From contig NZ_CP110806.1 of assembly GCF_026184235.1 (NCBI RefSeq), forward strand, positions 930,001 through 994,000: a stretch of 64,000 bases of DNA. The letters are read 5' to 3'. The position numbers were made by a program, and so were the translations under genes. Positions 8,383-18,539 of this stretch are shown here, piece after piece. Position 1 is the stretch's first letter. Each line of letters opens with the position of its first letter. Origin of the DNA: Cellulomonas sp. S1-8 (GTDB taxonomy: Bacteria > Actinomycetota > Actinomycetes > Actinomycetales > Cellulomonadaceae). The notes under the pieces were generated by a model, which saw only the letters and a list, made by a program, of their open reading frames with translations, did not search any database and was not told the DNA's origin.

Positions 8383-9675
8383 GGCCGTCTGCGCCCAGTG
8401 CATGGCGACGTCGTACCGGTCCCACCGCGGCGCGAGGGGGTCGTGCCCCAGTGTGGCGTTGACCAGGACGACGGTCTCCCGCAGCGTCAGCCCGACGAGG
8501 CGCGCACGCTCGAGCAGCTGACCGCGGGGGGCGGTGGTGCGCAGCCGCGGGGCGGGCAGGGGCCTCCGGTTCATGTCCAGCCCGCCGCGGGTCGCCGTCA
8601 GCACGGTGACGTCGTTGCGGGCGGCGTGGGCGAGGATCGCGGCGTGGACCACGCGGTCGTCGATGTCGAGGTGGGCGCCCTGCTCGAGGTGCGGGTCGAG
8701 CAGGATCGCGTCGACGGGCAGCTCGTCGAACGCCGCGAGCGGCTCGCGGCCCGAGCCGTAGGCCGTGAGCACGACGCGGTGCCCGCGGGACCGCAGGGTG
8801 CGCAGCGCCTGCATCACCTCGGGGAGCGCCGCCATCCACGACGACACGCCGATCCACACCCCGGGCGGACAGCGGTCGACCAGCAGCTGTGCGAGGTCCG
8901 GGCGCGCGATCCCGGTCCCGGAGAGCACGGACGACGCGTCCCAGACGACGGGTCCGGTGTCACGGTCGGGGCCGACCATGCCGGGGACGGCCGCGTGGAT
9001 GGCGACGGCCGTGTCGAGGTAGCGGGGTGACCGCGTCAGCGACAGCAGCGCCTCGGCGCGCCCGGCGTGCAGGGGGTCGACGCCCAGGGCGTGGATCCGC
9101 ACCTGGCTGCCGAACCGCGCGCCCGTCACGGCGTCCCACAGCGTCTGCCGCGACGCGGCCGTCGAGGACAGGTGGTTCTGCACGGGCAGGACGCCGCGGG
9201 GGAGCACCAGGCGTTCGAGGGCGCGCGCGACCACGTCGGAGGAGTCGTGCGACGCGCCCTGGGCGGCGGACACCAGCGGCATCGGACCGGCGCCGTGGCC
9301 GACGCGCGTGGTCAGCTCGGGCAGGTGGGCCCGGATGGTCCTCGCCTCTTCCGGCGTGGTCATGACGAGGTACGCGGCGGCGGCCTCGCCGATCGCGACG
9401 ACGTTGCCCGAGGGGCCGGCCCACCGGTCCAGCTCGCGGCACAGGACGCGCTCGGCCACGTCGAGGCCACGGGCGCGGCCCGGCAGCGCTCGGGTGGTCG
9501 CGGTGTCGTACGCGAGGGTGATGACGGAGACCACCGCGTCCTCGGACCGCATGCGATGGCACTCGGAGCTGAGGGACACCGCGGTCGCGCGATGCGTCAC
9601 CGGGTCGATGACCGACGCGATGAGGTTCTCGGCCACCAGCGCCCCGCTGGCGACCTCCCAGTCAGACCCGTGCAT
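8380..9675 (-). CDS. Degenerate GGDEF-EAL-like regulatory protein
   Basis: A 431-residue soluble protein. The C-terminal half resembles an EAL domain in layout: the segment HRVVLTAYGSGREPLAAF followed by LPVDAILLDPHLE corresponds to the canonical DDFGTGYSSLAYL...LPVDxIKIDRSFV, but the catalytic acidic residues are changed (DD to TA, K to L), and no EAL motif is visible. The N-terminal half (residues about 45-150) has GGDEF-like spacing without GGDEF. It is therefore probably a c-di-GMP-pathway-derived sensor or scaffold, not an active cyclase or phosphodiesterase. Start ATG 9675 follows a strong GGGAGGGGAC site; the reading frame extends further upstream but only opposite the MarR gene. Assignment rests on pattern similarity. 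Confidence 0.6.
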   Translation of the reverse strand: MHGSDWEVASGALVAENLIASVIDPVTHRATAVSLSSECHRMRSEDAVVSVITLAYDTATTRALPGRARGLDVAERVLCRELDRWAGPSGNVVAIGEAAAAYLVMTTPEEARTIRAHLPELTTRVGHGAGPMPLVSAAQGASHDSSDVVARALERLVLPRGVLPVQNHLSSTAASRQTLWDAVTGARFGSQVRIHALGVDPLHAGRAEALLSLTRSPRYLDTAVAIHAAVPGMVGPDRDTGPVVWDASSVLSGTGIARPDLAQLLVDRCPPGVWIGVSSWMAALPEVMQALRTLRSRGHRVVLTAYGSGREPLAAFDELPVDAILLDPHLEQGAHLDIDDRVVHAAILAHAARNDVTVLTATRGGLDMNRRPLPAPRLRTTAPRGQLLERARLVGLTLRETVVLVNATLGHDPLAPRWDRYDVAMHWAQTA

Positions 9676-9749
9676 AGATGTCCCCTCCCCCGGGAACTGA
9701 CTGTATGCGCACGTCCGGGGGGACGCGCAAGTCTCGGAGCGGGTCAAAA

Positions 9750-9766
9750 CATGACCGTCGGTCATG
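9750..9766. promoter_or_regulatory. MarR-type operator CATGACC-GTC-GGTCATG
   Basis: A perfect inverted repeat with 7-bp arms and a 3-bp centre lies 18 bp before the GTG start of the MarR-family gene, in the promoter gap to the divergent gene. Size and position fit an autoregulatory MarR site controlling itself and the coupled MFS gene. Confidence 0.7.
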
Positions 9767-9783
9767 ATGTAAGGTAATGACCT

Positions 9784-10242
9784 GTGTCCACCATCTCGCC
9801 CCGTGACGATGGTCCCGCCGCCGCCGCGGACCTCGCCCTCGCCGCCGACGTGCGCGTGACCCTCGGTCGCGCGACCCGGCGACTGAAGGCCGAGCGCGGC
9901 GAGGCCGGGCTGTCCGACCCCCAGTTCAACGTGCTCGCGATCCTGCTGCGCGAGGGTCCCACCAGCCCCGGCCGGCTGGCCGAGCACGAGCGCATCGCCG
10001 CACCCGCCATGACCCGCACGGTCGGCTGCCTCGCCGACCAGGGCCTGGTCAGCAAGCAGGAGCACCCCACCGACGGCCGCCAGGTAGTCGTCAGCCTCAC
10101 CCCCGCGGGGGAGGCCGAGGTCAACGAGACCCGCCGGCGTCGCGACGCCTGGCTCGCCGCCCGCCTCGCCCGCCTCACCCCCGAGGAACGCGCCACCCTG
10201 GTGCGCTCCGCCGAGATCCTCCGGAGGATCACCGCGTCGTGA
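9784..10242 (+). CDS. MarR-family transcriptional regulator
   Basis: A 152-residue winged-helix regulator. Helices around DPQFNVLAILLREGPTSPGRLAEHERIAAPAMTRTV (here summarised by FNVLAILL, GRLAEHERI and AMTRTVGCLADQGLV) make the DNA-reading unit, and the wing contains HPTDGRQVVVSLTPAG with the conserved D-x-R of MarR proteins. GTG at 9784 follows AAGGT. The palindrome at 9750-9766 is its likely operator. Its stop codon overlaps the GTG of the MFS gene (GTGA), so regulator and exporter are co-translated; the regulator probably senses a compound the pump exports. Confidence 0.92.
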   Translation: MSTISPRDDGPAAAADLALAADVRVTLGRATRRLKAERGEAGLSDPQFNVLAILLREGPTSPGRLAEHERIAAPAMTRTVGCLADQGLVSKQEHPTDGRQVVVSLTPAGEAEVNETRRRRDAWLAARLARLTPEERATLVRSAEILRRITAS

Positions 10243-11627
10243 CTGCCACGTTCTCGTCCCTGTCGTTCCGCAACTACCGCCTCTGGTTCGCCGGCGCGCT
10301 CGTCGCCAACGTCGGCACCTGGATGCAGCGCGTGGCGCAGGACTGGCTCGTCCTGACCGAGCTGACCGACGAGTCGGGCGTGGCCGTCGGCATCACGACC
10401 GCGCTGCAGTTCGCGCCCTTCCTCTTCCTGTCCGCGTGGGCCGGGCTGCTCGCCGACCGGTTCGACCGCCGCAAGCTGCTCGTCGCGACGCAGGTGGGTC
10501 AGGGCGTGCTCGCGGCCGGCCTCGGCGCCCTCGTGCTGTCCGGCCACGCCCAGCTGTGGCAGGTCTACGTCTTCGCCACCCTGCTCGGCGTCGTGTCCGC
10601 CATCGACGCGCCCGTGCGCCAGACCTTCGTCGCCGAGCTCGTCCCCGCCGCCCGGCTGTCCAACGCCGTGGGGCTCAACAGCGCGTCGTTCAACGCCGCG
10701 CGGCTGCTCGGCCCCGGCATCGCGGGTCTGCTCATCGCGGCCGTCGGCAGCGGCTGGGTGTTCCTCATCAACGCGGCCACGTTCGCCGCGACCATCGGCT
10801 CGCTCGTCCTCATGCGCCGCGCCGAGCTCTACCCGATGCCGCACGCCTCACGCGCCAAGGGGCAGATCCGCGAGGGCATCGCCTACGTGCGCGGACGCTC
10901 CGACATCCTCGTCATCATGGTGGTGGTCGGCGTCGTGTCGACGTTCGGCCTCAACTTCCAGCTCACCAGCGCGCTGATGGCGCGCACCGAGTTCGACCGC
11001 GGGGCCCAGGAGTACGGCATCCTCGGCTCGGTCCTGGCCATCGGCTCGCTCACGGGCGCGCTGCTCGCCGCGCGCCGCGAACGCCCGCGCGTGCGGCTCG
11101 TCATCGGGTCCGCCTTCGCCTTCGGCATCGCGACGGGCGTCATGGCGCTCATGCCGACGTACGTGTCGTTCGCGATCGCGTGCATCCCCGTCGGGCTCGC
11201 GTCGCTGACGATGATGACGGCCGCGAACACGAGCATCCAGATGTCCACCGACCCCACGATGCGCGGCCGCGTGATGTCCCTCTACATGGTGGTCTTCCTG
11301 GGCGCCACGCCCGTCGGGTCGCCCATCGTCGGGTGGATCGGCGAGACGTTCGGCGCCCGGTGGGCCATCGGCGTCGGCTCGATCTCGGCGATCCTCGTGT
11401 CGCTCGGCGCGGCCTGGTGGGCCCGCAACCACTGGGACGTGCGCGTCCGCTACCACGTCATGACGCGCCCCCACGTCGAGGTGCTGCACCCCGCGGACCG
11501 CGTCCCCACCCCGATCCCCGCTCCCGACGACGCCGTCCTGGTGACCGCCGCGGGGGAGCGGCGCGCGGGCACGGCCCCGGGCACGGTCGCCGCGCAGGAC
11601 GCCGCCGACGCGCAGCACGCCGCCTGA
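10239..11627 (+). CDS. MFS transporter, EntS/MefA-like drug or siderophore exporter
   Basis: A 462-residue major facilitator with 10-12 predicted helices. The start SFRNYRLWFAGALVANVGTW (N-terminal helix with conserved W/G residues), the cytoplasmic loop LADRFDRRKLL (A-loop D-R-x-x-R-R/K) and helix FAPFLFLSAWAGLL are typical of the macrolide/enterobactin exporter branch. The C-terminal 60 residues are hydrophilic, Ala/Pro-rich and likely cytoplasmic. GTG start overlaps the MarR stop. Inferred role: proton-driven efflux of an amphipathic compound under MarR control. Substrate unknown. Confidence 0.9.
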   Translation: MTATFSSLSFRNYRLWFAGALVANVGTWMQRVAQDWLVLTELTDESGVAVGITTALQFAPFLFLSAWAGLLADRFDRRKLLVATQVGQGVLAAGLGALVLSGHAQLWQVYVFATLLGVVSAIDAPVRQTFVAELVPAARLSNAVGLNSASFNAARLLGPGIAGLLIAAVGSGWVFLINAATFAATIGSLVLMRRAELYPMPHASRAKGQIREGIAYVRGRSDILVIMVVVGVVSTFGLNFQLTSALMARTEFDRGAQEYGILGSVLAIGSLTGALLAARRERPRVRLVIGSAFAFGIATGVMALMPTYVSFAIACIPVGLASLTMMTAANTSIQMSTDPTMRGRVMSLYMVVFLGATPVGSPIVGWIGETFGARWAIGVGSISAILVSLGAAWWARNHWDVRVRYHVMTRPHVEVLHPADRVPTPIPAPDDAVLVTAAGERRAGTAPGTVAAQDAADAQHAA

Positions 11628-11711
11628 CCTGCTGCGCCGACCGGGCGGACGTCCGGGTGAAACGCCGGGCACCGGCGATGTCCGGTACGCCCCTTGTGCC
11701 ACGATCCATGC

Positions 11712-13508
11712 GTGGAGGCGACGGGGGAGACGGTCGGTGCGGACGAGGTCGCCCCGGGCGACCGCCCGGACGAGGGCACCAGGCCGCGCACCGGCAGGGT
11801 CGTGGCGCGTGTCGTCGCCGTCCTCGCCGTGCTGCTCGTGCTGGCCGCCGCGTGGCTCGCGTTCCGCGCCTGGCAGGCGGTCTCCGCGCTGCAGGACGCC
11901 CGGGCCCTGCTGACCGGCGTCGAGCTCGACGCGTCGTCCGTCGCGACGGCGTCGGAGGACCTCACCCGGCTCGCGGAGTCGACGTCCGCCGCCGCGTCCG
12001 CGGCCTCCGACCCCGTGTGGCGGGCCGCCGAGGTCCTGCCCTGGGCCGGCGACCAGCTCGAGGCCGTCCGCGTCGTCGCGACGTCCCTCGACGCCGTGGT
12101 CGCCGACGCCCTGCCCGCCGTCACCGACCTGCGCGCCCTGCTCGACGGGGGTCTGCGCGGCGCCGACGGACGGTTCGACATCGCCGCGCTGCGCACCGTG
12201 ACCGACCGCGTCGAGACCGCCGCCGTGACCGCCGCCGACGCGCACGCGGACGTCTCCGCGCTCGACCCCGACGCGCTCGCCGGTCCGCTCGCCGACCCGG
12301 TGCGCCAGGTGCAGGTCGCGCTCGCGCGCGTCGACGCGTCGCTCGGCCCCGCGGGCCGCGTCGTGGGCGTGCTGCCCGCGATGCTCGGGGGTGACGGCCC
12401 GCGCACGTACCTGGTGCTCGCGCTGAACACCGGGGAGCTGCGGGCCGCGGGCGGCATCGTCGGCACCGTGGTCGCCGTGCACGTGGACGACGGCGCCGTG
12501 ACCATCGTCGACCGCCGCACCACGGTCGACCTGCCCGCGCTCGCCGAGCCCGTCCTCCCCCTGACCGACGAGGAGCTCGGCACCTGGGGCGACAGTCTGG
12601 GACGGTTCGTCCAGAACGCCGTCCTGACGCCCGACTTCCCGCGCTCGGCCGAGCTGGTCGCCGCGCGCTGGGCCCGCGACGTCGGCGGCACCGTCGACGG
12701 CGTCGTCGCGACCGACCCGGTCGCCGTCGCCGGCCTCGTCCAGGCCACGGGCCCCCTGCCGGACCCCGACGGCGGCACGCTCGACGGCGCCGGTCTGGTC
12801 GACGCGCTGCTGCGCGACTCCTACGTGCGGTACCCCGACGCCGCCGGGTCGGACGCGTACTTCGGCGCGGTCGCGGCGACGGTCGTCGAGGCCGTCGGAG
12901 CCGGGACGGGCAGCCCGCAGGCCCTGCTCGTCGCGGGGCGCCAGGCCGTCGACGAGCGCCGCGTGCGCGTGTGGTCCGCGTACCCCGCCGAGCAGGAGCG
13001 GCTCGCCGCGACCGTCGCGGGCGGTGCGTTCACGTCCGCGACCTTCGCCGACCAGCCCGGCCTGTTCCTCGACGACGCGACGCAGGGCAAGCTCGGCGCG
13101 TACCTCGCGACCGGCGTGACGTTCCGCGACGCCCGCTGCACGGACCCGGACCCGAGCGTGACGGCCGTGCTGAGCCTCGACTTCCGCCCGCCCGCCGGCG
13201 TCGAGACGTGGTCGCGACTCGTCACCGGCTTCCCCGGTCGCGACGTCCCGCTCGGCACGCTGCTCACCGGCGTCTCGGCGTGGTCCGCGCAGGACGGTGC
13301 ACCCCTCGTCGTCACACGCGACGGCGCGCCCGCCACGGGCAGCGTGTCGAGCGTCGCCGGCCGGACCGTGCAGCGCGTCGGATCGGTGCTGACCGCGGGG
13401 CAGGCGCAGGAGTTCGCCGTCGTCCTGCCGCTGCAGGACGGGGCCGTGACGCTGTGGACGACCCCCACCCTGACGTCCCCCGGCGTCGCGGAGTTCCGCT
13501 GCGACTGA
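11712..13508 (+). CDS. DUF4012 domain protein, membrane anchored
   Basis: About 598 residues: a short acidic cytoplasmic N-terminus, one membrane helix (residues about 32-52, VARVVAVLAVLLVLAAAWL) and a large exterior region. The central YLVLALNTGELRAAGGIVGT block with N-x-x-E-x-R-x-x-G-G is the DUF4012 signature, known from actinobacterial proteins often encoded near polysaccharide genes and structurally unassigned. GTG 11712 is preferred over the TTG six codons upstream; neither has a clear ribosome site. A CGGGTGAAAC / TGTCCGGTA pair lies just upstream (11654-11689) and recurs before other surface-protein genes here. Confidence 0.85.
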   Translation: MEATGETVGADEVAPGDRPDEGTRPRTGRVVARVVAVLAVLLVLAAAWLAFRAWQAVSALQDARALLTGVELDASSVATASEDLTRLAESTSAAASAASDPVWRAAEVLPWAGDQLEAVRVVATSLDAVVADALPAVTDLRALLDGGLRGADGRFDIAALRTVTDRVETAAVTAADAHADVSALDPDALAGPLADPVRQVQVALARVDASLGPAGRVVGVLPAMLGGDGPRTYLVLALNTGELRAAGGIVGTVVAVHVDDGAVTIVDRRTTVDLPALAEPVLPLTDEELGTWGDSLGRFVQNAVLTPDFPRSAELVAARWARDVGGTVDGVVATDPVAVAGLVQATGPLPDPDGGTLDGAGLVDALLRDSYVRYPDAAGSDAYFGAVAATVVEAVGAGTGSPQALLVAGRQAVDERRVRVWSAYPAEQERLAATVAGGAFTSATFADQPGLFLDDATQGKLGAYLATGVTFRDARCTDPDPSVTAVLSLDFRPPAGVETWSRLVTGFPGRDVPLGTLLTGVSAWSAQDGAPLVVTRDGAPATGSVSSVAGRTVQRVGSVLTAGQAQEFAVVLPLQDGAVTLWTTPTLTSPGVAEFRCD

Positions 13509-13542
13509 GCCCGTCGCGAGCGAGGCGGACGACCGTCCAGTC

Positions 13543-13577
13543 CGGGTGAAAAGCGTCCGGTCTGTCCGGTTCACCCG
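13543..13577. promoter_or_regulatory. Inverted repeat CGGGTGAA-N19-TTCACCCG before surface-protein gene
   Basis: Two perfect 8-bp arms flank a spacer that holds two TCCGGT copies 9 bp apart. The same elements, CGGGTGAAAC then TGTCCGGTA 15-16 bp on, occur at 11654-11689 and 30637-30673, each upstream of an exported protein gene. Candidate activator site; regulator unknown. Confidence 0.5.
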
Positions 13578-13650
13578 ATTGCCCGTAGGTTCCCACGCCG
13601 CGCGGGGCGAAGATGATACCGAAATGTCCAACTCGACGTGGGAGCCAGCT

Positions 13651-14343
13651 ATGCGCGCGTTCATCAGGGTCTGCGCAGCCGCAGGCCTCGTCCTGGCGGC
13701 CGGTGGCCTCGCCCCGGCCGCCGCCACCGCAGCCACCCCCGCCCCGTCCCCGTCCGTCGAGCAGGACGACTGCACGCGGGGCACGGACGGCTACGGCACC
13801 GAGCTGCCCTGCGAGGTCGAGCTCACCGTCCTGACGCCCATCTGCGACAACGACGTGCCCCGGCTGCAGTACGCCGTCACGCCCGTCGGCAGCGACGAGA
13901 CCACCGTGACCATCACGTTCGTCAACCCGACCGGCGACGACCTCGTCTACGCCGACCAGCCGCTGACCGGCTCCGTCCTGTGGCCGGGTGCGGTCGTCGA
14001 CGGCTCCGGCAAGGGCGTCGACTGGCCGGGCTGGCGCCTGGAGGGCGGCACGTGGGTCCAGGGCGACGAGTACGACTGGGTGCGCCCGTCGGTCGAGGTC
14101 GCCTTCGAGGTGAACCCGACCGCGTCCGCCGTCGTCGCGTACCCGCCGTCGAGCCCCGTGTGCCTCACGGCGCCCGAGCGCAGCGACGTCCTCGTCGCCG
14201 GCCCCGCGGCCGCCAAGCCGGCCGCGACGGCCGAGGTGCTGTCCGCGACCGGGTCGACGGCCGGCCCGCTCGCGCTGGTCGCCGGGGGGCTCGTGCTCGC
14301 CGGTGGGGCCGGTGTGCTCGTCGCCCGCCGACGTCGCTCCTGA
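13651..14343 (+). CDS. Secreted surface protein with sorting-signal-like C-terminus
   Basis: A 230-residue exported protein. ATG 13651 follows GGGAG and opens a clean signal peptide (hydrophobic AAAGLVLAAGGLAPA, Ala-rich cleavage region ending near residue 29). The mature part is acidic with several Cys (DDCTRG, LPCEVEL, PICDND, SPVCLT) that could pair as disulphides, and a Thr/Val-rich beta-type core. The C-terminus has LSATGS, then a hydrophobic helix and ARRRRS, the layout of a sortase sorting signal; LAxTG-like motifs are associated with class E sortases of high-GC actinobacteria. Function of the exposed domain is not recognised. An ATG nine codons upstream lacks a ribosome site. Confidence 0.8.
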   Translation: MRAFIRVCAAAGLVLAAGGLAPAAATAATPAPSPSVEQDDCTRGTDGYGTELPCEVELTVLTPICDNDVPRLQYAVTPVGSDETTVTITFVNPTGDDLVYADQPLTGSVLWPGAVVDGSGKGVDWPGWRLEGGTWVQGDEYDWVRPSVEVAFEVNPTASAVVAYPPSSPVCLTAPERSDVLVAGPAAAKPAATAEVLSATGSTAGPLALVAGGLVLAGGAGVLVARRRRS

Positions 14344-14396
14344 CGTACGACGTCTGACGCACGACGTCTGACGCACAGCGCCTGACGCACGACGCA
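14341..14396 (+). repeat. Four 14-bp tandem units starting at a stop codon
   Basis: Units TGACGTACGACGTC, TGACGCACGACGTC, TGACGCACAGCGCC and TGACGCACGACGCA follow one another. The first TGA is the stop of the surface-protein gene. As 14 is not a multiple of three, the TGAs at 14341, 14355 and 14369 cover all three frames. Confidence 0.85.
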
Positions 14397-14429
14397 GGGC
14401 CCGGCACCGTCACGGTGCCGGGCCCTGCG
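14393..14429. terminator. Hairpin terminator between convergent genes
   Basis: A perfect 17-bp stem (CGCAGGGCCCGGCACCG and its complement) with a TCA loop lies between the surface-protein gene and convergent serC. No T-tract follows, as is common in GC-rich actinobacteria; it can act on both strands. Confidence 0.8.
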
Positions 14430-14457
14430 TGCTGCGCGGGCGGCCGCCCGCCCGGCG

Positions 14458-16442
<1,985 letters not shown>

Positions 16443-16583
16443 CGGCCGGCAGCGCCGGCACGGGTGATCCGGTTCGCGCCCCTCGCCCCTGCTGGGCCCG
16501 TTTCGTCCCCGCGTGGCGACGGCGTGTCGCCCGGCGCGTCGGACAGACGTCCATGATCGGGCCGAGATCTTCGTGACCGGAGC

Positions 16584-16613
16584 GTGACAATCCCGCAGGG
16601 CGTCATGTACGTT
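16584..16613 (+). promoter_or_regulatory. Promoter GTGACA-N18-TACGTT for the riboswitch leader
   Basis: A -35-like GTGACA (16584-16589) and -10-like TACGTT (16608-16613) with 18-bp spacing lie just upstream of the structured leader. The same hexamer type recurs before the xylanase gene. Confidence 0.6.
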
Positions 16614-16633
16614 CGTCCTGCTTCTTGGAACCC

Positions 16634-16866
16634 TCCTCCGTGAAGCCCTCGAGCGGAACGCCTAGCCCTGCCGCCGCTCGCAGGTCCGTACGACTCGCCG
16701 GCAGGGGCGGGGGAACCACGGTTTGTGGGCACCGGAAGTTCGGTGTCCTTGGGGTGAAGCCGGGAAGACGGAACGACAGCGGCGCACGCAGGTGCGCAGC
16801 AGGTTGCGACGGACGACCGGCCGGGTGTTCTCCCACCCGAACCCGACAGCTCACCTCGTAGGCGCC
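16634..16866 (+). promoter_or_regulatory. c-di-AMP riboswitch (ydaO/yuaA class)
   Basis: The roughly 230-nt leader shows the conserved blocks of this class in order: CCGCCGCTCG near 16669, GCGGGGGAACCACGG near 16707, CCTTGGGGTGAAGCCGGG near 16748, and CCCGAACCCGACAGC near 16837, ending with CTCGTAGGCG directly before the gene. In actinobacteria this riboswitch typically precedes NlpC/P60 hydrolases and Rpf factors, and c-di-AMP binding lowers expression. Boundaries are approximate. Confidence 0.88.
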
Positions 16867-16881
16867 AGGAGAGGCACGACT

Positions 16882-17649
16882 TTGTCCGAAAGCATCACCA
16901 AGGCGCGTCACCGCGCCGCGCGTCGTCCGTCGACGCCCCTGACCGAGTTCGCCTGCGCTGCCTCCGAGCAGATGGGCACCGTCGGTCGACGGACCGCTGT
17001 GGTCGCCGCGTCGTCCGGGCTGATGGTCTCCATGATCGCGGTCCCGTCCCACGCAGCCGATCGCGATGCCGCCCCGGCGCTCGCCGCGGTCGACACGGCA
17101 GCCCTCACGGCTTCCGCGCGGGCCGTCCTCAACACCTCTCCCGTCGTGGCCTCGCCCGCCGAGGCCGTCTTCACGGTCGACGCACCGGTCGTCACGGCCG
17201 AGAAGCCCCCGCCGCCGCCGGAGCCCGTGCGCACCACGCGCGCCGCGTCCCGCACGGCAGAGCGCGTCGCCACGGCCTCCGCCGAGGTGGCCAGCAACCC
17301 GGCCCCGCAGTCGGTCGCCGGCAACGCGGTCCTCGAGATCGCCGCCCGCTACGTGGGCGTCCCGTACGTCTCCGGCGGGTCGTCGCCCGACGGCTTCGAC
17401 TGCTCCGGGTTCACCTCGTACGTGTACGCGCAGCTCGGCATCTCGCTGCCGCGCACGTCGTCCGCGCAGCGCAACGCCGGGACCGTCGTGTCCCGTGCCG
17501 ACGCCCAGCCCGGCGACCTGGTCTGGAGCCCCGGCCACATCGGGATCTACGCCGGCGACAACCAGATGATCGACTCGCCGCGTCCCGGCAAGACGGTCCA
17601 GTTCCGGTCCATCTGGCAGAGCAACCCCACCTTCATCCGGATCGGCTGA
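16882..17649 (+). CDS. Secreted NlpC/P60 peptidoglycan endopeptidase
   Basis: A 255-residue cell-wall hydrolase. TTG 16882 is preferred because AGGAGAGG lies 7 bases before it and directly after the riboswitch. The signal peptide is long (about residues 35-62, TAVVAASSGLMVSMIAV, cleavage after SHA). A Pro/Ala-rich linker without SH3 domain leads to the NlpC/P60 domain: catalytic Cys174 in DGFDCSGF, His218 in GHIGIYAG and the third polar residue near NQMIDSP. It cleaves stem-peptide bonds in peptidoglycan, outside the membrane. Control by the upstream c-di-AMP riboswitch links wall cutting to turgor and wall stress signalling. Confidence 0.92.
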   Translation: MSESITKARHRAARRPSTPLTEFACAASEQMGTVGRRTAVVAASSGLMVSMIAVPSHAADRDAAPALAAVDTAALTASARAVLNTSPVVASPAEAVFTVDAPVVTAEKPPPPPEPVRTTRAASRTAERVATASAEVASNPAPQSVAGNAVLEIAARYVGVPYVSGGSSPDGFDCSGFTSYVYAQLGISLPRTSSAQRNAGTVVSRADAQPGDLVWSPGHIGIYAGDNQMIDSPRPGKTVQFRSIWQSNPTFIRIG

Positions 17650-17664
17650 GCCGGTCCCATGCCG

Positions 17665-17700
17665 CAAGGCCCCGACGACGTCCACGTCGTCGGGGCCTTG
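17665..17700. terminator. 16-bp hairpin after the NlpC/P60 gene
   Basis: CAAGGCCCCGACGACG and its exact complement are separated by TCCA, 15 bp after the stop codon. Strong intrinsic-type hairpin with a short TTG tail. Confidence 0.85.
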
Positions 17701-17837
17701 TCGCGTCCGGGGGACCCCGCGCGCCGCACCCTCTGAGCACAATGGACGTGCGCGTACCCTGGTCCCGCATCCACGCTGTTCCCTCTCGCCCCGTGCCGGC
17801 AGCCAGCCGGCCCGACTCCCGAGGTCAGGAGTGCACC

Positions 17838-18386
17838 GTGCTGACGACCGCCGCGGACCAGGCCGCCCCCCACGACGTCGGGCGTGCGCCGATGCCGTCA
17901 CGCACGCTGCTGCTCAACGCGAGCGGTGACCCCCTGTGCATCGTCACGCTGCACCGCGCGGTCGTCCTCGTCATGAGCGGCAAGGCGACCGTCGTGGAGT
18001 CCGACGGTCGCGTCCTGCACTCGCCGCACGTGCAGATGCCGCTGCCCGTCGTCCTCGTGCTCACCCGGTACGTCCACGTCCCGATGCGCCGGCCCGTGCC
18101 GCCGACGCGGCGCACCGTCCTGCAGCGCGACGACCACCGCTGCGTGTACTGCGGCGGCGGCGCGGACACCGTCGACCACGTGCAGCCCCGGTCCCGCGGC
18201 GGACGGCACGAGTGGACCAACGTCGTCGCCGCGTGCGTCCGGTGCAACCACCGCAAGGCCGACCGGACCCTGCGTGAGCTCGGCTGGGAGCTGCCCTTTC
18301 AACCGCGGGCACCGCGGTGGTCCGTCACCGTCGGCGGCGCCGCGGGCCGCGCCGAGCCGGCCTGGTCGCCGTACCTCGTCGCCTGA
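17838..18386 (+). CDS. HNH endonuclease family protein
   Basis: A 182-residue protein. The N-terminal 90 residues (LLLNASGDPLCIVTLHRAVVL region) are conserved with a common actinobacterial HNH protein of unknown biological role. The nuclease part starts RRTVLQRDDHRCVYC; zinc-type pairs CVYCG and CVRCNHRKAD flank the active DHVQPRSRGG, with the trailing N of EWTNVVAAC, giving the H-N-H pattern. GTG 17838 follows AGGAG at proper distance; an upstream frame extension is not conserved in style. Not linked to a methylase here, so a restriction function is not supported. Confidence 0.88.
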   Translation: MLTTAADQAAPHDVGRAPMPSRTLLLNASGDPLCIVTLHRAVVLVMSGKATVVESDGRVLHSPHVQMPLPVVLVLTRYVHVPMRRPVPPTRRTVLQRDDHRCVYCGGGADTVDHVQPRSRGGRHEWTNVVAACVRCNHRKADRTLRELGWELPFQPRAPRWSVTVGGAAGRAEPAWSPYLVA

Positions 18387-18539
18387 CCGCGGCGACGCGT
18401 CCGGCGGGCGCGTCCGCGGGATGGTCCCGACGCGCCCACCTCCCGGTTCACCTGGGCGGGGACACCCCGCGCTGTGCCACGATGGCCGGAACCGGACACC
18501 CACCGGCGCACCGAGGCGCCGGACGCGACGGAGGTCGGC

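Noticed and set aside
9675..10065. 390-bp upstream extension of the EAL-like gene
   Set aside because: It would run antisense through the MarR gene and its operator; the strong ribosome site before ATG 9675 defines the start.
10848..13784. A 978-codon open frame on the minus strand
   Set aside because: Antisense to the MFS and DUF4012 genes, low-complexity composition, no start signals.
14341..14396. CRISPR-like array
   Set aside because: Direct 14-bp repeats with no spacers; too short and anchored at a stop codon. No CRISPR array or cas genes seen in the window.
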